Below, piece after piece: positions 27,435-39,635 of a stretch of 64,000 nucleotides of DNA. The first letter of the stretch is position 1; every line of letters begins with the position of its first letter. This DNA comes from Sapria himalayana (Eukaryota; Streptophyta; Magnoliopsida; Malpighiales; Rafflesiaceae), in the NCBI GenBank assembly GCA_029783825.1, contig JAREIK010011498.1, forward strand, positions 1 to 64,000. The letters are read 5' to 3'. The notes below the pieces were generated by a model. The model ran no database searches. It saw only the letters and a program-made list of their open reading frames with translations, and was not told the origin of the DNA. The translations under genes and the position numbers were made by a program.

Positions 27435-29750
27435 TATAGATCATTAAATGCTTACTTACTTAAATCAGTAAGCTCATAGACCCCGAAACCCCATAATACA
27501 TAAACCTTTTAACAGCTATATAATACTTAATAAATAATAAATCTCATTTTTATTTCTAGTTATTATAATTTTAAATATTCACTTTAATTATTTATCATTT
27601 AATTATTTAGAAAAATTAATTACAAAAAAAATTTGAGTGAGACAAATATTATTTAAATAATTTATTTTTAATCAATAAAAAATATAAGCTTATAAAAAGA
27701 AGGAAATATTTGAAAATTAAATATCATTATTTAGTAATATATTTTGATTTGATTTTGAATCATGTTGTGTTATGTAAATATATTTTTATTAATATTTATA
27801 TTATTAATAATAGTTTTTTAATTAAATTTTTCATCATTATTATACTATCTATCATTAAAATTGTTTATATTGAATTTATATGATATATAATTAGTAATAT
27901 TAATATAATTATACATGGTATTCACATTTGAAAAAAATTTAAAAAATTATATTATTTTTAAAGGTTATAACCTTTGAAAATCAGATAAAATCAAAAAAAA
28001 ATTATTTTTATTATATAAATAAAAACTATAAACCACTAAATTCCTAAAAACATAAATTGCTAAACTCCTAAACGACAAAACCCCTAAATTAACAACCCAT
28101 TAAACAGGTATACCATATATAATAAATCATAAATCTCATTTTAATTTGTTTTCAGTATAATTTTAAATATTCATTTTAATTATTTATTAGTTTATTTTTT
28201 ATAGAAATATTAATTGCAAAATAAATAATGTGTGAAACAAATATAATTTTAATAATTTATTTGTAATCAAAAAATAAATATAAGCTTATAAAAATAAGTA
28301 AAAATTTATATACAAAAAATTATCATTTAGTAATATATTTTACTTTGACTTTGAATCATTATAGGTTTTGCATGTATATTTTTATTGCTATTAATCTTTT
28401 TATTAATAGTTTATTGATTTCAATTTTGATCATTATTATAATATCTATCAATAAAATTACTTATATTGAATTTAAATGTCTTATAAATAATAAGATTATT
28501 ATAACTAAATATTATATTTACATTTGAAAAAAATTTAAAAATTAATATACTTTCAAAGGTTATAAACTTCAAAAATGATAAAAAATCACAAAAATAATTT
28601 TTTTATTATTTTATTATTTAAATAAAACTTTTAAACAACTAAATGCCTAATCATTTAAATATCTAGACTCCATAACCCCAAAACCCCCTAAACACTTAAA
28701 CCATTAAACCTATATAAACTAAATAATAAATAATAAATTTCATTTTTATTTGTATTCATTATTATTTTAAATATTCATTTTAATTATTTTTTAGTTTATT
28801 TTTATAGAAATATTATTTACAAAATAAATAATGAGTGAGACATATAATTTAAATATATTATTTTTTAAGAAAAAAAAATAAACCTATAAAAATAAACAAA
28901 ATTTCAAAAATTTAAAATTTTATTTAGTAATATATTTTACATATATTTTGAATTATTTTGGGTTCTGCAAATATATTTTAATTAATATCTATCTTATAAT
29001 AATAGTTTATTAATTTATTTTTCGATCATTATAATAATATATATTAATAAAATTTTTTATATTAAATTTACATCAAATATAATTATTAAGATTATTATAA
29101 CTAAGTATTATATTCATATTTTAGAACGATTAAAAAATTATTATATTTTCAAAGGTTATAACCTGTGAAAATCGTGAAAATTCATAATAATAAATTTTTT
29201 GTTATTTCATTGATTAAATAAAACCTATAAACACCTAAATGTGCAAACATATAAATCAAATGAATCTTTAACACCAAAACCACAAAAAATGTAAATCATT
29301 AAATAGGTATTCCCAAAATAATAAATCATATATCTCTTTTTTATTAGTATTCATTATAATTTTAAATATTCATTTTAATTATTTATCAATTTATTTTTAT
29401 AAAAATATTAATTACAAAATAAATTATTAGTGAGACAAATATAATTTAAATAATTTATTTTTCATCAAAAAATATATATGCTTATAAAATGAGGCAAAAT
29501 TTTTAAAATAAAAAATTATTATTTAGTAATATATCTTATTTTGATTTTGAATCATTTTAGATTCAAAAATTATATTTTAATTTATATCATCTTATTAATA
29601 CTAGATTATTAATTTATTATAGATCATTATTATAATATCTATTAATAAAATTAATTATATTTAGTTTTCATTATATATAATTATTAAGATTATTATAACT
29701 AAATATTAAATTCACAATTTAAAAAATTTAAAATTATTATATTTTCGAAT
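27435..29750 (+). repeat. Four-monomer block i-f-g-k, copy 2
   Basis: Same subtype order as 20755-22900, with matching diagnostic text: TTACTTACTTAAATCAG at 27453, CATATATAATAAATCAT near 28115, and AACACCTAAATGTGCAAAC near 29232. Substitutions and small indels separate the copies, so the duplication is not recent. Confidence 0.65.
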
Positions 29751-32700
29751 GTTACAACTTTCAAAAATTAAAAAAATTCAGAAAATTAAATTTTTTGTTT
29801 TTTAATTCTTTAGATAATTACTATAAATCACTAAAGGTCTAAAAACTTAAATCACTAAACTCCTAAACATAAAAACACCTAAATACTTAAACCATTAAAC
29901 CGGTATATCTTGAATAATAAATAATAAATCTCGATTTTATTTGTATTCATTATAATTTTAAATAATTATTTTAATTATTTATTAGTTTATTATTATAGAA
30001 TTATAAATTACAAAATAAATTATGAGTAAGAGAAATTAATTTAAATAATTTATTTATAATCACAAAAATACAATGTTATAAAAAAAGCAAAACATTAAAA
30101 AAATTATTATTAAGTAATATATTTTACTTTGATTTTGAATAAATTTAGATTTTGCAAATATATTTTAAATAATATCAATCTTATTAATAATAGATTATTA
30201 AATTTTTTTTGATCATTATTATAATATCTAGCAATGTAATTATTTATATTGAATTTAAATGACTTATAATTATTAAGATTATTATAACTAAATATTATTT
30301 TTACATTTGAAAAAAATTTAAAAATTATTATATTTTCAAAGGTTATAACCTTCAAAAATTAAAAAAATAATAAAAATAAATTTTTTGTTATATCATTGTT
30401 TAAATAAGACTTATAGACCACAAAATGCCCAAACACTTTAACCTCTAAACTCCTAAACACAAAAGCCCCTAAATACTTAAACCTTTAAACTCATTAACCT
30501 TAAATTAAATTTAATTAATTTATTTAATATTAATTAACAAATAAATTATGAGTGATACAAATATAATTAAAATAATTTATTTTTCATCAAAAATATATAT
30601 AAGCATATAAAAAGAAGCAAAAACTACAAAAAATAATTATTATTTAGTAATAAATTTTACTTGGATTTTGAATATTATTAGGTTTTGCAATTATATTTTA
30701 ATTTATATCTATCATATTAATAATAGCATATTAATTTACTTTTTGATAATTGATAACATATCTATCAATAAAATTGTTTATATTTAGTTTATATTATATA
30801 TAATTATAATGATTATTATTACTAAATAATGTATTCACAATTTTAAAAAATTTTAAATTATTATATTTTCAAAGGTTGTAACCTTTGAATATGTGAAAAT
30901 ATCAAAAATAATTTTTTTGTTATTACATTGTTTAAATAAAACCTATAAACCACTAAATGCCTAAAAACATAAAATGCTAAAGTCATAAACGAAAAAACCT
31001 CTAAAAAATATTAAACTGGTATACATTAATAATTATTCATAAATCTAATTTTAATTTTTATTCAGTATAATTTTAAATTTTTATTTTAATTATTTTTCAG
31101 TTTATTTTTATAGAAATATTAATTACAAAATAAATTATTAGTGAGGCAGATCAAATTTAAATTAGACTGGTATACCCAAATAATAAAGTTTAAATCTTAA
31201 TATTTTTTTTCATTATAATTGTAAATATTCATTTTAATTATTTATTTGTTTATTTTTATATAAATATTATTTAAAAAATAAATTATGAGTTAGACAAATA
31301 TAATTTATATAAATTAACTTTAATCAAAAAAATATGAATAAACTTTTTAAACGAAAAAAATTTTCATGACAAGAAATTATTATATAGTAATATATTTTGA
31401 TTTCTTTTAAATCATTTTAGGTTTTTTATTATCGTTTAATTGATATCTATATTATAAATAATAGATTATTAATTTATTTTTAGATCATTATTAGAATATT
31501 TATCAATAAAATTGTTTAAATTGAATTTATATCATATATAAATATAATGATTATTATAAGTAAAGATTGAACTTGCTTTGGAAAAAAATTAAAAATTATT
31601 ATATTTTGAAACGTTATAACCTTTGAAAATATCAAAAAATAATAAAAATTAATATATTCTTTATTTTAATTTTTAAATAAAACCTATAAACTACTAAATG
31701 CATACACACTAAAATAAGTAAACTTCTAAGGCCCGTATTGCCTAAATACATAAACCATTAAACAACTATAAGCTACTTAATAATTAAGAAATCTAATTTA
31801 TATTTCAATTTATTATTATTTTAAATATTAATTTTAATTATTTATTAGTTTATTTTTATAGAAATATTTATTACAAAATAAATTATGAATGTGAGAAATA
31901 TAAATTAAATAATTTATTTTTAATCAAAAAAATATACATGCTTATAAAATAAGTAAAAATTTATAAATTAAAAATTATTATCCGATATTATTTTTTACTT
32001 TAATTTTGAATCAATTTCGGGTTTGTAAATATTTTTTAATTAATATCCATCTTATTAGTAATAGTTTATTAATTTAATTTTTGATCATTATTATAATATC
32101 TATCAATAAAATATTTATATTGAATTTATATGATCTATAATTATTAAAATTGTATAACTAAATATTGTATTCGCATTTCAAAAAATTTTAAATATTATTA
32201 TATTTTAAAAGGTTATAACCTATGAAAATGAAAAAAAATTACAAATTTTTTTTTGTTATTTTATTGTTTTAAGAAAACCTATAAACCACTAAATGCCAAA
32301 AAACATAAATCGCTAAACTCCAAAACAACAAAACTTCTAAATACTTAAACTATTAAATTGATATACATTAATAATAAATCATAAATCTCATTTTAATTTT
32401 TATTAAGTATAAATTTAAATTTTTATAGAAATATTAATTATAAAAAAAATTATTAGTGAGACAGGTCTTTTTTAAATAATTTATTTTTTATCAAAAAAAA
32501 TATATATGCTTATAAAAAAGCCAAAATTTTTAAAACAAAAATTTATTATTTTGTACTATATTTTATTATGATTTTGAATCATTTTAGTTTTTGCAATTAT
32601 ATTTTAATTTATATTATTCTTAATAATAATAGTTTATTAATTTTTTATTGATCATTATTATAATATCTATTAATACAATTATTTATATTGAGTTTACATT

Positions 32701-34561
32701 ATATATAATTATTAAGAATTTTATAATTAAATATTATATTAACATTTAAATAAAATTAAAAAGTATTATATTTTCAAAGGTTATAACCTTCAAAAATTAA
32801 AAAAAAATTAAAAATTTAATTTTTTATTTTTTCATTCTTTAAATAAAAACTATAAATCACTAAAGGCCTAAACACTTATATCACTAAACCCCAAAACACC
32901 TAAATACTTAAACCATTAAACTAGTATATCCCAAATAATAAATATTAAATCTCAAATTTATTTGTATTCATTATAATTTTAAATATTTATTTTAATTATT
33001 TATTAGTTTATTTTTATATAATTATAAATTAAAAATAAATTATGTGGAAGACAAATATAATTTAAATAATTTACTTATAATAACAAAAAATATAAACTTA
33101 TAAAAAGAAGCAAAACATCAAAAAAGTTATTATTTAGTATTATATTTTACTTTAATTTTGAATAAATTTACGTTTTGCAAATTTATTTTAAAAAATATCT
33201 ATCTTATTAATAATAGTTTATTAATTTATTTTTTGATCATTAATATAATATCTATCAATATAATTGTTTATATTGAATTAACATGATATATAATTATTAA
33301 GATTATCATAACTAAATATATTATTAACATATAAAAAAATTTAAAAATTATTATATTTTCAAAGGTTATAACCTTCAAAAATGAGAAAAAAGAACAAAAA
33401 TAAATTTTTTGTTATATCATTGTTTAAATAAAACTAATAAACCATTAAAATCCTAAATACATAAATCTCTAAACTCCTAAACCCCGAAGCACCTAAATAT
33501 CTAAACCTATAAACACGTAAACCTTAAATATAATTTAAATAATTTATAGAAATATTAATTACAAAATAAATTATGAGTGATACAAATATAATTTAAATAA
33601 TATATTTTTCATCAAAAAAAATATAAGCATATAAAATGATGCAAATACTACAAAAAATTTTTATTTACTAATAAATTTTACTTTGACTTTGAATAATTTT
33701 AGGTTTTTTAATTATAATTTAAATGATATCTAACTTATTAAACATAGATTATTAATTTATTTTTTGATCATTATTAGAATATTTATCAATAAATATATTT
33801 ATATTTAATTTATATGATATATAAAGTTAATAATTATAATAACTAAATATTTTATTCAATTTTGAAAAAAAATTTAAAATTATTATATTTTCAAAGATTA
33901 TAACCTTTGAACATGTGAAAAAACAAAAAAAAATATTTTTTATTATTATTTCATCGTTTAAATAAAACCTATAAATCACAAAATGCTTAAACACTTAAAT
34001 CACTAAACTACAAAATCCTGATACCCCTATATAGATAATCGTTTAAAAATGTATCCCCTAAATAATAATTAATAAACCTCATTTTTATTTGTTTTCATTT
34101 TAATTTAAAAAATTCATTTTGATTGTTTAGTTTTTTATTTATATATATATATTAATTATAAAATAAATTATGAGTTAAAAATATAATTTATAAAAATTAT
34201 TTAACATCAAAAAATAGATAAGCTTATAAAAAGAATAAAAATTTAAAAACAAATAATTATTATTAAGTAATATATTTTGGTTTGCTTTTGAATCATTTTA
34301 GGTTTTGATATTATATTTTAAGTAATATTAATCTTATTCATAATAGAATTTAATTTATTTTTTAATAATTATTAGAATATCTATTAATAAAATTGTTTAT
34401 ATTTAATTTATATGATATATAATTATTATGATTATTATAAATAACTATTTATTCACTTTGGAAAAAAATTTATAAATTATTATATTTTCAAAAGTTATAA
34501 ACTTTGAAAATATCAAAAAATTTAATAAAAATAATTTTTTTATTTTTTTTCTTAAATAAAA

Positions 34562-34641
34562 CCCATAAACTTCTAAATGCATACACAGTTAAATCAGTAA
34601 ACTCCTAAACCCCGTAATACCTAAATACATAAACCATTAAA
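34562..34641 (+). repeat. Octamer tract, ten 8-bp units
   Basis: Ten consecutive 8-mers end in TAAA or a close variant, including CCCATAAA, CTTCTAAA, CAGTTAAA, CTCCTAAA and CCATTAAA. The phase is exactly 8 bp throughout. The tract occurs once per monomer. The opposite strand reads as TTTAGGNN-type units and resembles a degenerate telomere repeat, but with an 8-bp period rather than the plant 7-bp TTTAGGG. Confidence 0.9.
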
Positions 34642-35914
34642 CTGCATTATACTACTTAATAATTAATAAATCTAATTTTTATTTCTATTTCTTATAATTT
34701 TAAATATTCATATTAATTATTTATTAGTTTATTTGTATTGAAATATTTATTACAAAATAAAGTATGAGTGTGACAGATATAATTTAATTAATTTAATTTT
34801 AATAAAAAAAATATACGGTTCTAAAAGAAGTAAAAATTTAAAAATTAAAAATTATTATCCAGTAATATATTTTACTTTAATTTTGAATAAATTTGAGTTT
34901 TGTAAATATTTTTTAATTAATATATATCTTTATATTAATAGTTTATTAATATAATTTTTGATCATTATTATATTATCTATCAATAAAATTGTTTATATTG
35001 AATTTATATGATATATAATTATTAATAATATTAAAACTAAATATTGTAATCACATTTCAAAAAATTTTAAATATTATTATATTTTCAAAGGTTATAACCT
35101 ATGAAAATGATAACAAATTATATAAAATTTTTTTGTTATTTTATTTTTTTATATAAAACCTATAAACCACTAAAAGCCTAAAAACATAAATCGCTAAACT
35201 CCTAACGACAAAACCTCTAAATACTTAAACTATTAAACTAGGTATACAATAATAATAAATATTAAATCTCATTTTAATTTTTAATCAGTATAATTTTAAA
35301 TTTTTATTTTAATTATTTATCAATTTATTTTTATAGAAATATTAATTACAAAATAAATTATTAGTGAGACGAATCTAATTTAAATTTAACCGGTATCACT
35401 AAATAATAAATAATAAATCTTATTTTTTTTCATTATAATTTTAAATATTCATTTTAATTATTATTTGTTTATTTATATATAAATATTAATTACAAAGTAA
35501 ATTATGAGTTAGACAAATATAATTTATATAACTTATTTTTCATTAAATAAATATAGATAAACTTATTAAAAGATGAAAAAATTCAAAAACAAAAAATTAT
35601 TATATAGTAATATAGTTTTCATTGCTTCTGAATCATTTTAAGTTTTGTAATTATATTTTAATTAATATCTATCTTATTATTAATGGATTATTAATTTATT
35701 TTTTGAATATGATTAGAATATTTATCAATAAAATTGTTTATATTGAATTTATATAATATATATATATAATGATTAGTATAACTAAATATTGTATTCACAT
35801 TTCAAAAAAATTTAAAAATTATTATATTTTCAAAGGTTATAACCTTTGAAAATATCAAAAAATAATAAAAATAATTTTTTTTTATTTTATTTTTTAAATA
35901 AAACCTATAAACCA

Positions 35915-35922
35915 CTAAATGC
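35915..35922 (+). repeat. Left 8-bp target site duplication
   Basis: CTAAATGC lies directly before the left end of the hAT element and is repeated directly after its right end at 39628-39635. An 8-bp duplication is characteristic of hAT insertion. The site is part of a satellite octamer tract (CCACTAAA followed by TGC). Confidence 0.95.
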
Positions 35923-35940
35923 TAGGCGTGCTCATGGGAC
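35923..35940 (+). repeat. Left terminal inverted repeat of the hAT
   Basis: TAGGCGTGCTCATGGGAC. It matches the right end at all but a few positions and is followed by a GGGATGG-rich subterminal region. Confidence 0.9.
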
Positions 35941-36889
35941 GGGATGGAATGGGGATTACAAATCCTCAGTCCCTTCCCACATTTCTGAGATTTTTTTTGT
36001 GAAGATTCCAGACCCATCTGATAGGTTGAAAATATCGGGATGGGATGGGACGTAGATCGAGGATTTTGGGTAGGAGCAAATGGTTCCGGGACGGAACTGA
36101 GTTTGGACATTTTTTTCAATTTATTTTCTTCAAATTAGCCAGGTTAGTTCATCGAAACCTTTTGTTGTACCATTTATCATTCCATAGTTATGTATATTTC
36201 AAACTCAAATTGGGCCAATTTTGTTTTGTCAAATAGGCTAAATAGCGCAAACAAGTTCCATTACCTTGTCAAAAGTTTTGATGTGCAGAAAAGTATAGAA
36301 ATGCTAAATAGAATGGGAATGAGTTGTGTGCTTAATTTGGTTCTTTGCTTTGTCAAAAGTTGGCTTTGTTCAGGTGAGTGAAAGTTAACCATAATAGCAA
36401 TACTACATTTTTTAAACAATTATTTAAGATATTAAGGAATAGCTAAAGATGACCACAAATATTGGTAGCAGTAATTACTACTTAAGTAATTGTTAAAATT
36501 AGGCAGCTTAATATAACAAAAAAATTCAACTAATAACAACCATCATAATTATCATTTCAAAGGTCCATCCCGTAACAGCAACGAAAATCCAAACACAATT
36601 ACTTATCTTTTCTACAACTCCTCCCTTTTCTTTCTCCACTGTAGAAGGACAACCAAAGATGAAAACGTGTTAATCATGTAGACATAAATTTCTAAGATGA
36701 AAGAGAAAAAAAAACAAAATATTACCTTATAAAATTTAATACACCCATTCCAAATTTAGTTGGCCAACTATAGTTGGAAGAATATTTGGATCTTGTGACC
36801 CCTCTGAAAATTATAATTGAACCATATTTTTATTAAATTGAATGAATAAAATAAGTAAAAATGTAATTAAAATTTACAAGATTTGTATA

Positions 36890-39023
36890 CTAACCTGATT
36901 CATTATCATCAAGGTCTTGAACTAATTCTTCAATTTCAATAGGTTTGTTTGAGCTTCTCAACCAATCTTGTAGACATATGAGAACTTCAACTGTAATAGG
37001 TGTTAAAAAACTCCTAAATTTATTTAAAGTTCTCCCCCTAGTGCTAAATATAGATTCATAGGCCATAGTAGATGCTTGGATAGAAAATACATCTCTTGCT
37101 ATATTTGCCAAAGAATGATACCTAACCTCATTTACCTTCCACCAGTTTAGAAGAACAAAATCAATTCTATTTTTTTCAAGTTAGTTCTCCAAGTACATAT
37201 CCAACTCTTCCAAAGCTTCAAATTCTTGTCCTTTCTCCAATTCAACAAAAAAAATCATCATCATAAGTATCACTACCATCAAAGAAATAATCATTTTTCT
37301 TCAACACAGTAGAAGAGAAATCATCTTTTTTTGATTCATCTTCATTTAAATCATTATAATCATCCATTATCTCATTTAAATATTTATAACCTTTTTCACC
37401 AAATTTTTAGCCAATTCCTCACCATAATGCTAAGCGTACTTAACCTTGATATATTTGAGCTTTTATCTAGGATCCAACACTACTGCTATAAAAAGCATAA
37501 TATTTGTTGACTGAAGTGAACCCAAATATTTTTTGAATCTATGCCTCATTTTCATACCAATTTGAGACACCATTGTATCTCTACTATTTTTACAAAGCTC
37601 AATTTTTTTTCAAAATTCGAATAATCTCAGGAAAATAAACACTAGGTAATATTATGAGCCAGAAAATTTACAAGTTACCTCAAAAAGTTTTCAAGAAACA
37701 AGCCAAAATTTTGGCGTTTGTTTAGTCTCTCTCAGTAGGAACATTTGAACCAAACTCCTTCAAAAACCTTTTGTCTATGTCCTCCAACTTATCAAATTCT
37801 TTTTGATATTTTATATCAGTTTGTAGCATCAAATAAGTTTAATTCCATATTGTAGGACAATCTAATTGCAATGAAGATCCATATGTCAAGTTTGCTTCTT
37901 CAACACATAACTTAAACATATCTAATCTTTCAGGACTGCTCCTCACATATTTCACCACACCTTTAATTTTTTGAATAGCACCATCAACTACTGCAATGCC
38001 ATCTCTGAAAATTAAGTTTAGGATATGAGCACAACATCTCATATGAAAATGCTCGCCTCTTAAAGGTACAACACTTTTCTTCACAAGCATTTTTTTTTCA
38101 ATTGTTGAACTGCAACATCATTATTTGATGCATTGTCAACAGTACTGAACATCAAATTTTTTCAAACCCCATTCATTCATGAAAAACTCAATAGCATTTC
38201 TAATATTAATTCTATAATGACTTTTAATTACACAAAAGTTCAAAAGCTTATTATGCATATTCCATTGAGAATCAATGGAATGAACAGTCAAACATATATA
38301 AGGCAAAATTTGAATGCTAGTCCAAGTATCGGTAGTGAATGAAACTCTACAACAATGAGATAATATGCTATCAAATAATTTCTTCTTTTCCTTCACAAAC
38401 AAAGAAAAACAATCCCTCAATATAGAGTGCCTAGATGGAATTTTAAATTGAGGCACACTAACTTCACAAAACTCCTTAAACTCATCCCTCTCAACAAAAC
38501 AAAAAGGTAATTCATCTTTTATGATCATTTTTACCAAAGCCTCCCTAACTAGTTGTTGATCAAATTGCCAACAAGTTAATTTGTTATTCGCTGAACTAGT
38601 CCCTTAGTTAAACTCAACAAAGATTGTGACTTGTCTTTACATTTGTGACCTTCTATTAATTCTTTTTTGTGTGGAAATTTCTACAAGTCTTTCTAAAGTA
38701 TTTCCATAAACACGAAGTACCTTGATCACTTTTTGCCAAGTATTCTTTCCTTCACCATATACAAGCTGCCCTACCAGTTTCATTTCCCTCTGAATCAACT
38801 AATATCTCATAAGTTTCCCAAACACCAGACTTATTCTTTTTATGAGCTTGAGGTAGATATGTACATTGACTTTCTTTTACAATTGGAATTGAAGAACCTG
38901 CGCTAACAATAGGAGGGTTCATGTAAGGATGATGAATGGATTTACCAGTACTTTGATCATTTGAATGTGATCATCTTCTATTTATTATATTTTTCGTTTA
39001 CCGCTGGATTGTGTCATCTGCAT
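36890..39023 (-). pseudogene. Broken hAT transposase (BED finger, RICESLEEPER type)
   Basis: The family catalyses cut-and-paste transposition in the nucleus. Blocks in order on the minus strand: BED zinc finger (about 38830-38680, SGVWETYE, RAACIW, GTSCLWKYF); the segment at 38590-38136 with MIIKDELPFCFVE and the catalytic-Asp motif FTTDTWTS; a DNAS block near 38120; 38090-37839 with RCCAHILNLIFRDG; a C-terminal dimerisation region (37230-36890) with NWWKVNE, ESIFSTRGRTLN, LTPITVEVLICLQDWLRS and a stop at 36890-36892. The total span, about 2.1 kb, fits an intronless transposase of around 700 residues. Lesions: TGA at 38752-38754 replacing a zinc-ligand Cys; stops at 38653-38658; frameshifts near 38140 and in the A-run near 38094; TAA at 37839-37841 and 37181-37183. 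The start near 39017-39023 is tentative because the N-terminus is itself interrupted. Family assignment is firm and loss of function is clear. Confidence 0.9.
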
Positions 39024-39389
39024 TGCCATTAATTAATATGATATGATAAGCATAAATACATATAAATATTTCAAACAAGCAAGCTCTACAAACTGACTGT
39101 AACACATTCGGCCCACTCATTCGGCCCCACCACAACACCACACACAATACTCAACAAAACTGACTGAGACACATAATAATAATAATTAATCACTCAATTC
39201 TCGTCAAAAAAACAAACCTAAAGGCTGGTGGCATCTAAGACATGGTGGAGGCAACCAAAAGTGCGACGGACAAGTGCTGGACCTAACTAAACACGGCTGG
39301 AACGGCGTGAGGTGGCTTGGAACTTTTCGATACTGTAATAGCTGCCTCGGAATTGGATGGGCAGTAGAAAAATTGGTGGCATCTTCAAG

Positions 39390-39390
<1 letters not shown>

Positions 39391-39424
<34 letters not shown>
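39391..39424. repeat. (TA)17 microsatellite
   Basis: Seventeen uninterrupted TA units inside the 5' side of the hAT element, between the transposase start and the right terminus. It interrupts the GGGAC-rich subterminal region and probably arose by slippage after insertion. Confidence 0.95.
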
Positions 39425-39428
<4 letters not shown>

Positions 39429-39609
39429 CCTGGTTCTAGTATAGGTTTTTCAGGACGAGACGGTTCTCGGGATGGATATTGCTTAAGATCCAGAACCATC
39501 CCAAAAGAAAAAATATGTGAGAGAATGGGATGGGAAAGTCAAAGTCAACGGATTTTCTCAGTCCAAATTCATTCGGGACAAGGCTTCGGGTAGGGTGGCG
39601 AATCTCTGA

Positions 39610-39627
39610 GTCCCGTGAGCAGCCCTA
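39610..39627 (-). repeat. Right terminal inverted repeat of the hAT
   Basis: Read on the minus strand this is TAGGGCTGCTCACGGGAC, pairing with the left end. The outermost TAGG and the TGCTCA block are identical. Confidence 0.9.
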
Positions 39628-39635
39628 CTAAATGC
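39628..39635 (+). repeat. Right 8-bp target site duplication
   Basis: CTAAATGC, identical to 35915-35922. Removing the element and one copy rebuilds a normal satellite octamer tract, so the element entered an existing array. Confidence 0.95.

Larger units (their letters stand above)
19329..35922 (+). repeat. Satellite array, forward block 2
   Basis: Continuation of the forward array. Palindrome cores lie near 19350, 19940, 20680, 21280, 21875, 22340, 22940, 23368, 23963, 24525, 25000, 26025, 26765, 27360, 27962, 28553, 29150, 29750, 30345, 30873, 31605, 32210, 32770, 33363, 33893, 34490, 35088 and 35827. There is a gap at 25530, where a monomer is cut before its palindrome and joined directly to an octamer tract. 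Internal rearrangements are also visible near 23100-23230 (duplicated ATCTATCTTATTAATA text) and 24120-24170. No gene or RNA was found. The block ends at the hAT insertion. Confidence 0.95.
35923..39627. mobile_element. hAT DNA transposon, 3.7 kb, inactive
   Basis: Element with 18-bp imperfect terminal inverted repeats, TAGGCGTGCTCATGGGAC on the left and TAGGGCTGCTCACGGGAC read inward from the right, flanked by the 8-bp duplication CTAAATGC. Both subterminal regions are rich in GGGATGG/GGGACGG-type motifs (35935-36100 and 39450-39610), as is usual for hAT transposase-binding ends. Inside, a broken transposase is encoded on the minus strand (36890-39023), with noncoding flanks of about 960 bp on its 3' side and 600 bp on its 5' side. 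Base composition is clearly less A/T-rich than the satellite. It would have moved only by cut-and-paste with its own or a related transposase. It is now autonomous-dead but still has recognisable ends. Confidence 0.93.

Noticed and set aside
34562..34641. Octamer tracts as a functional chromosome end
   Set aside because: They are short, degenerate, internal to each monomer and repeated about 90 times. A real telomere would be long and uniform at an end.
35846..36381. Several overlapping short frames on both strands at the left end of the hAT
   Set aside because: They run across the target duplication, terminal repeat and GGGACGG subterminal motifs. They are translations of the transposon end, not genes.
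39287..39593. Frames on both strands across the (TA)17 tract
   Set aside because: They include long alternating I/Y from the microsatellite and lie in hAT subterminal sequence.
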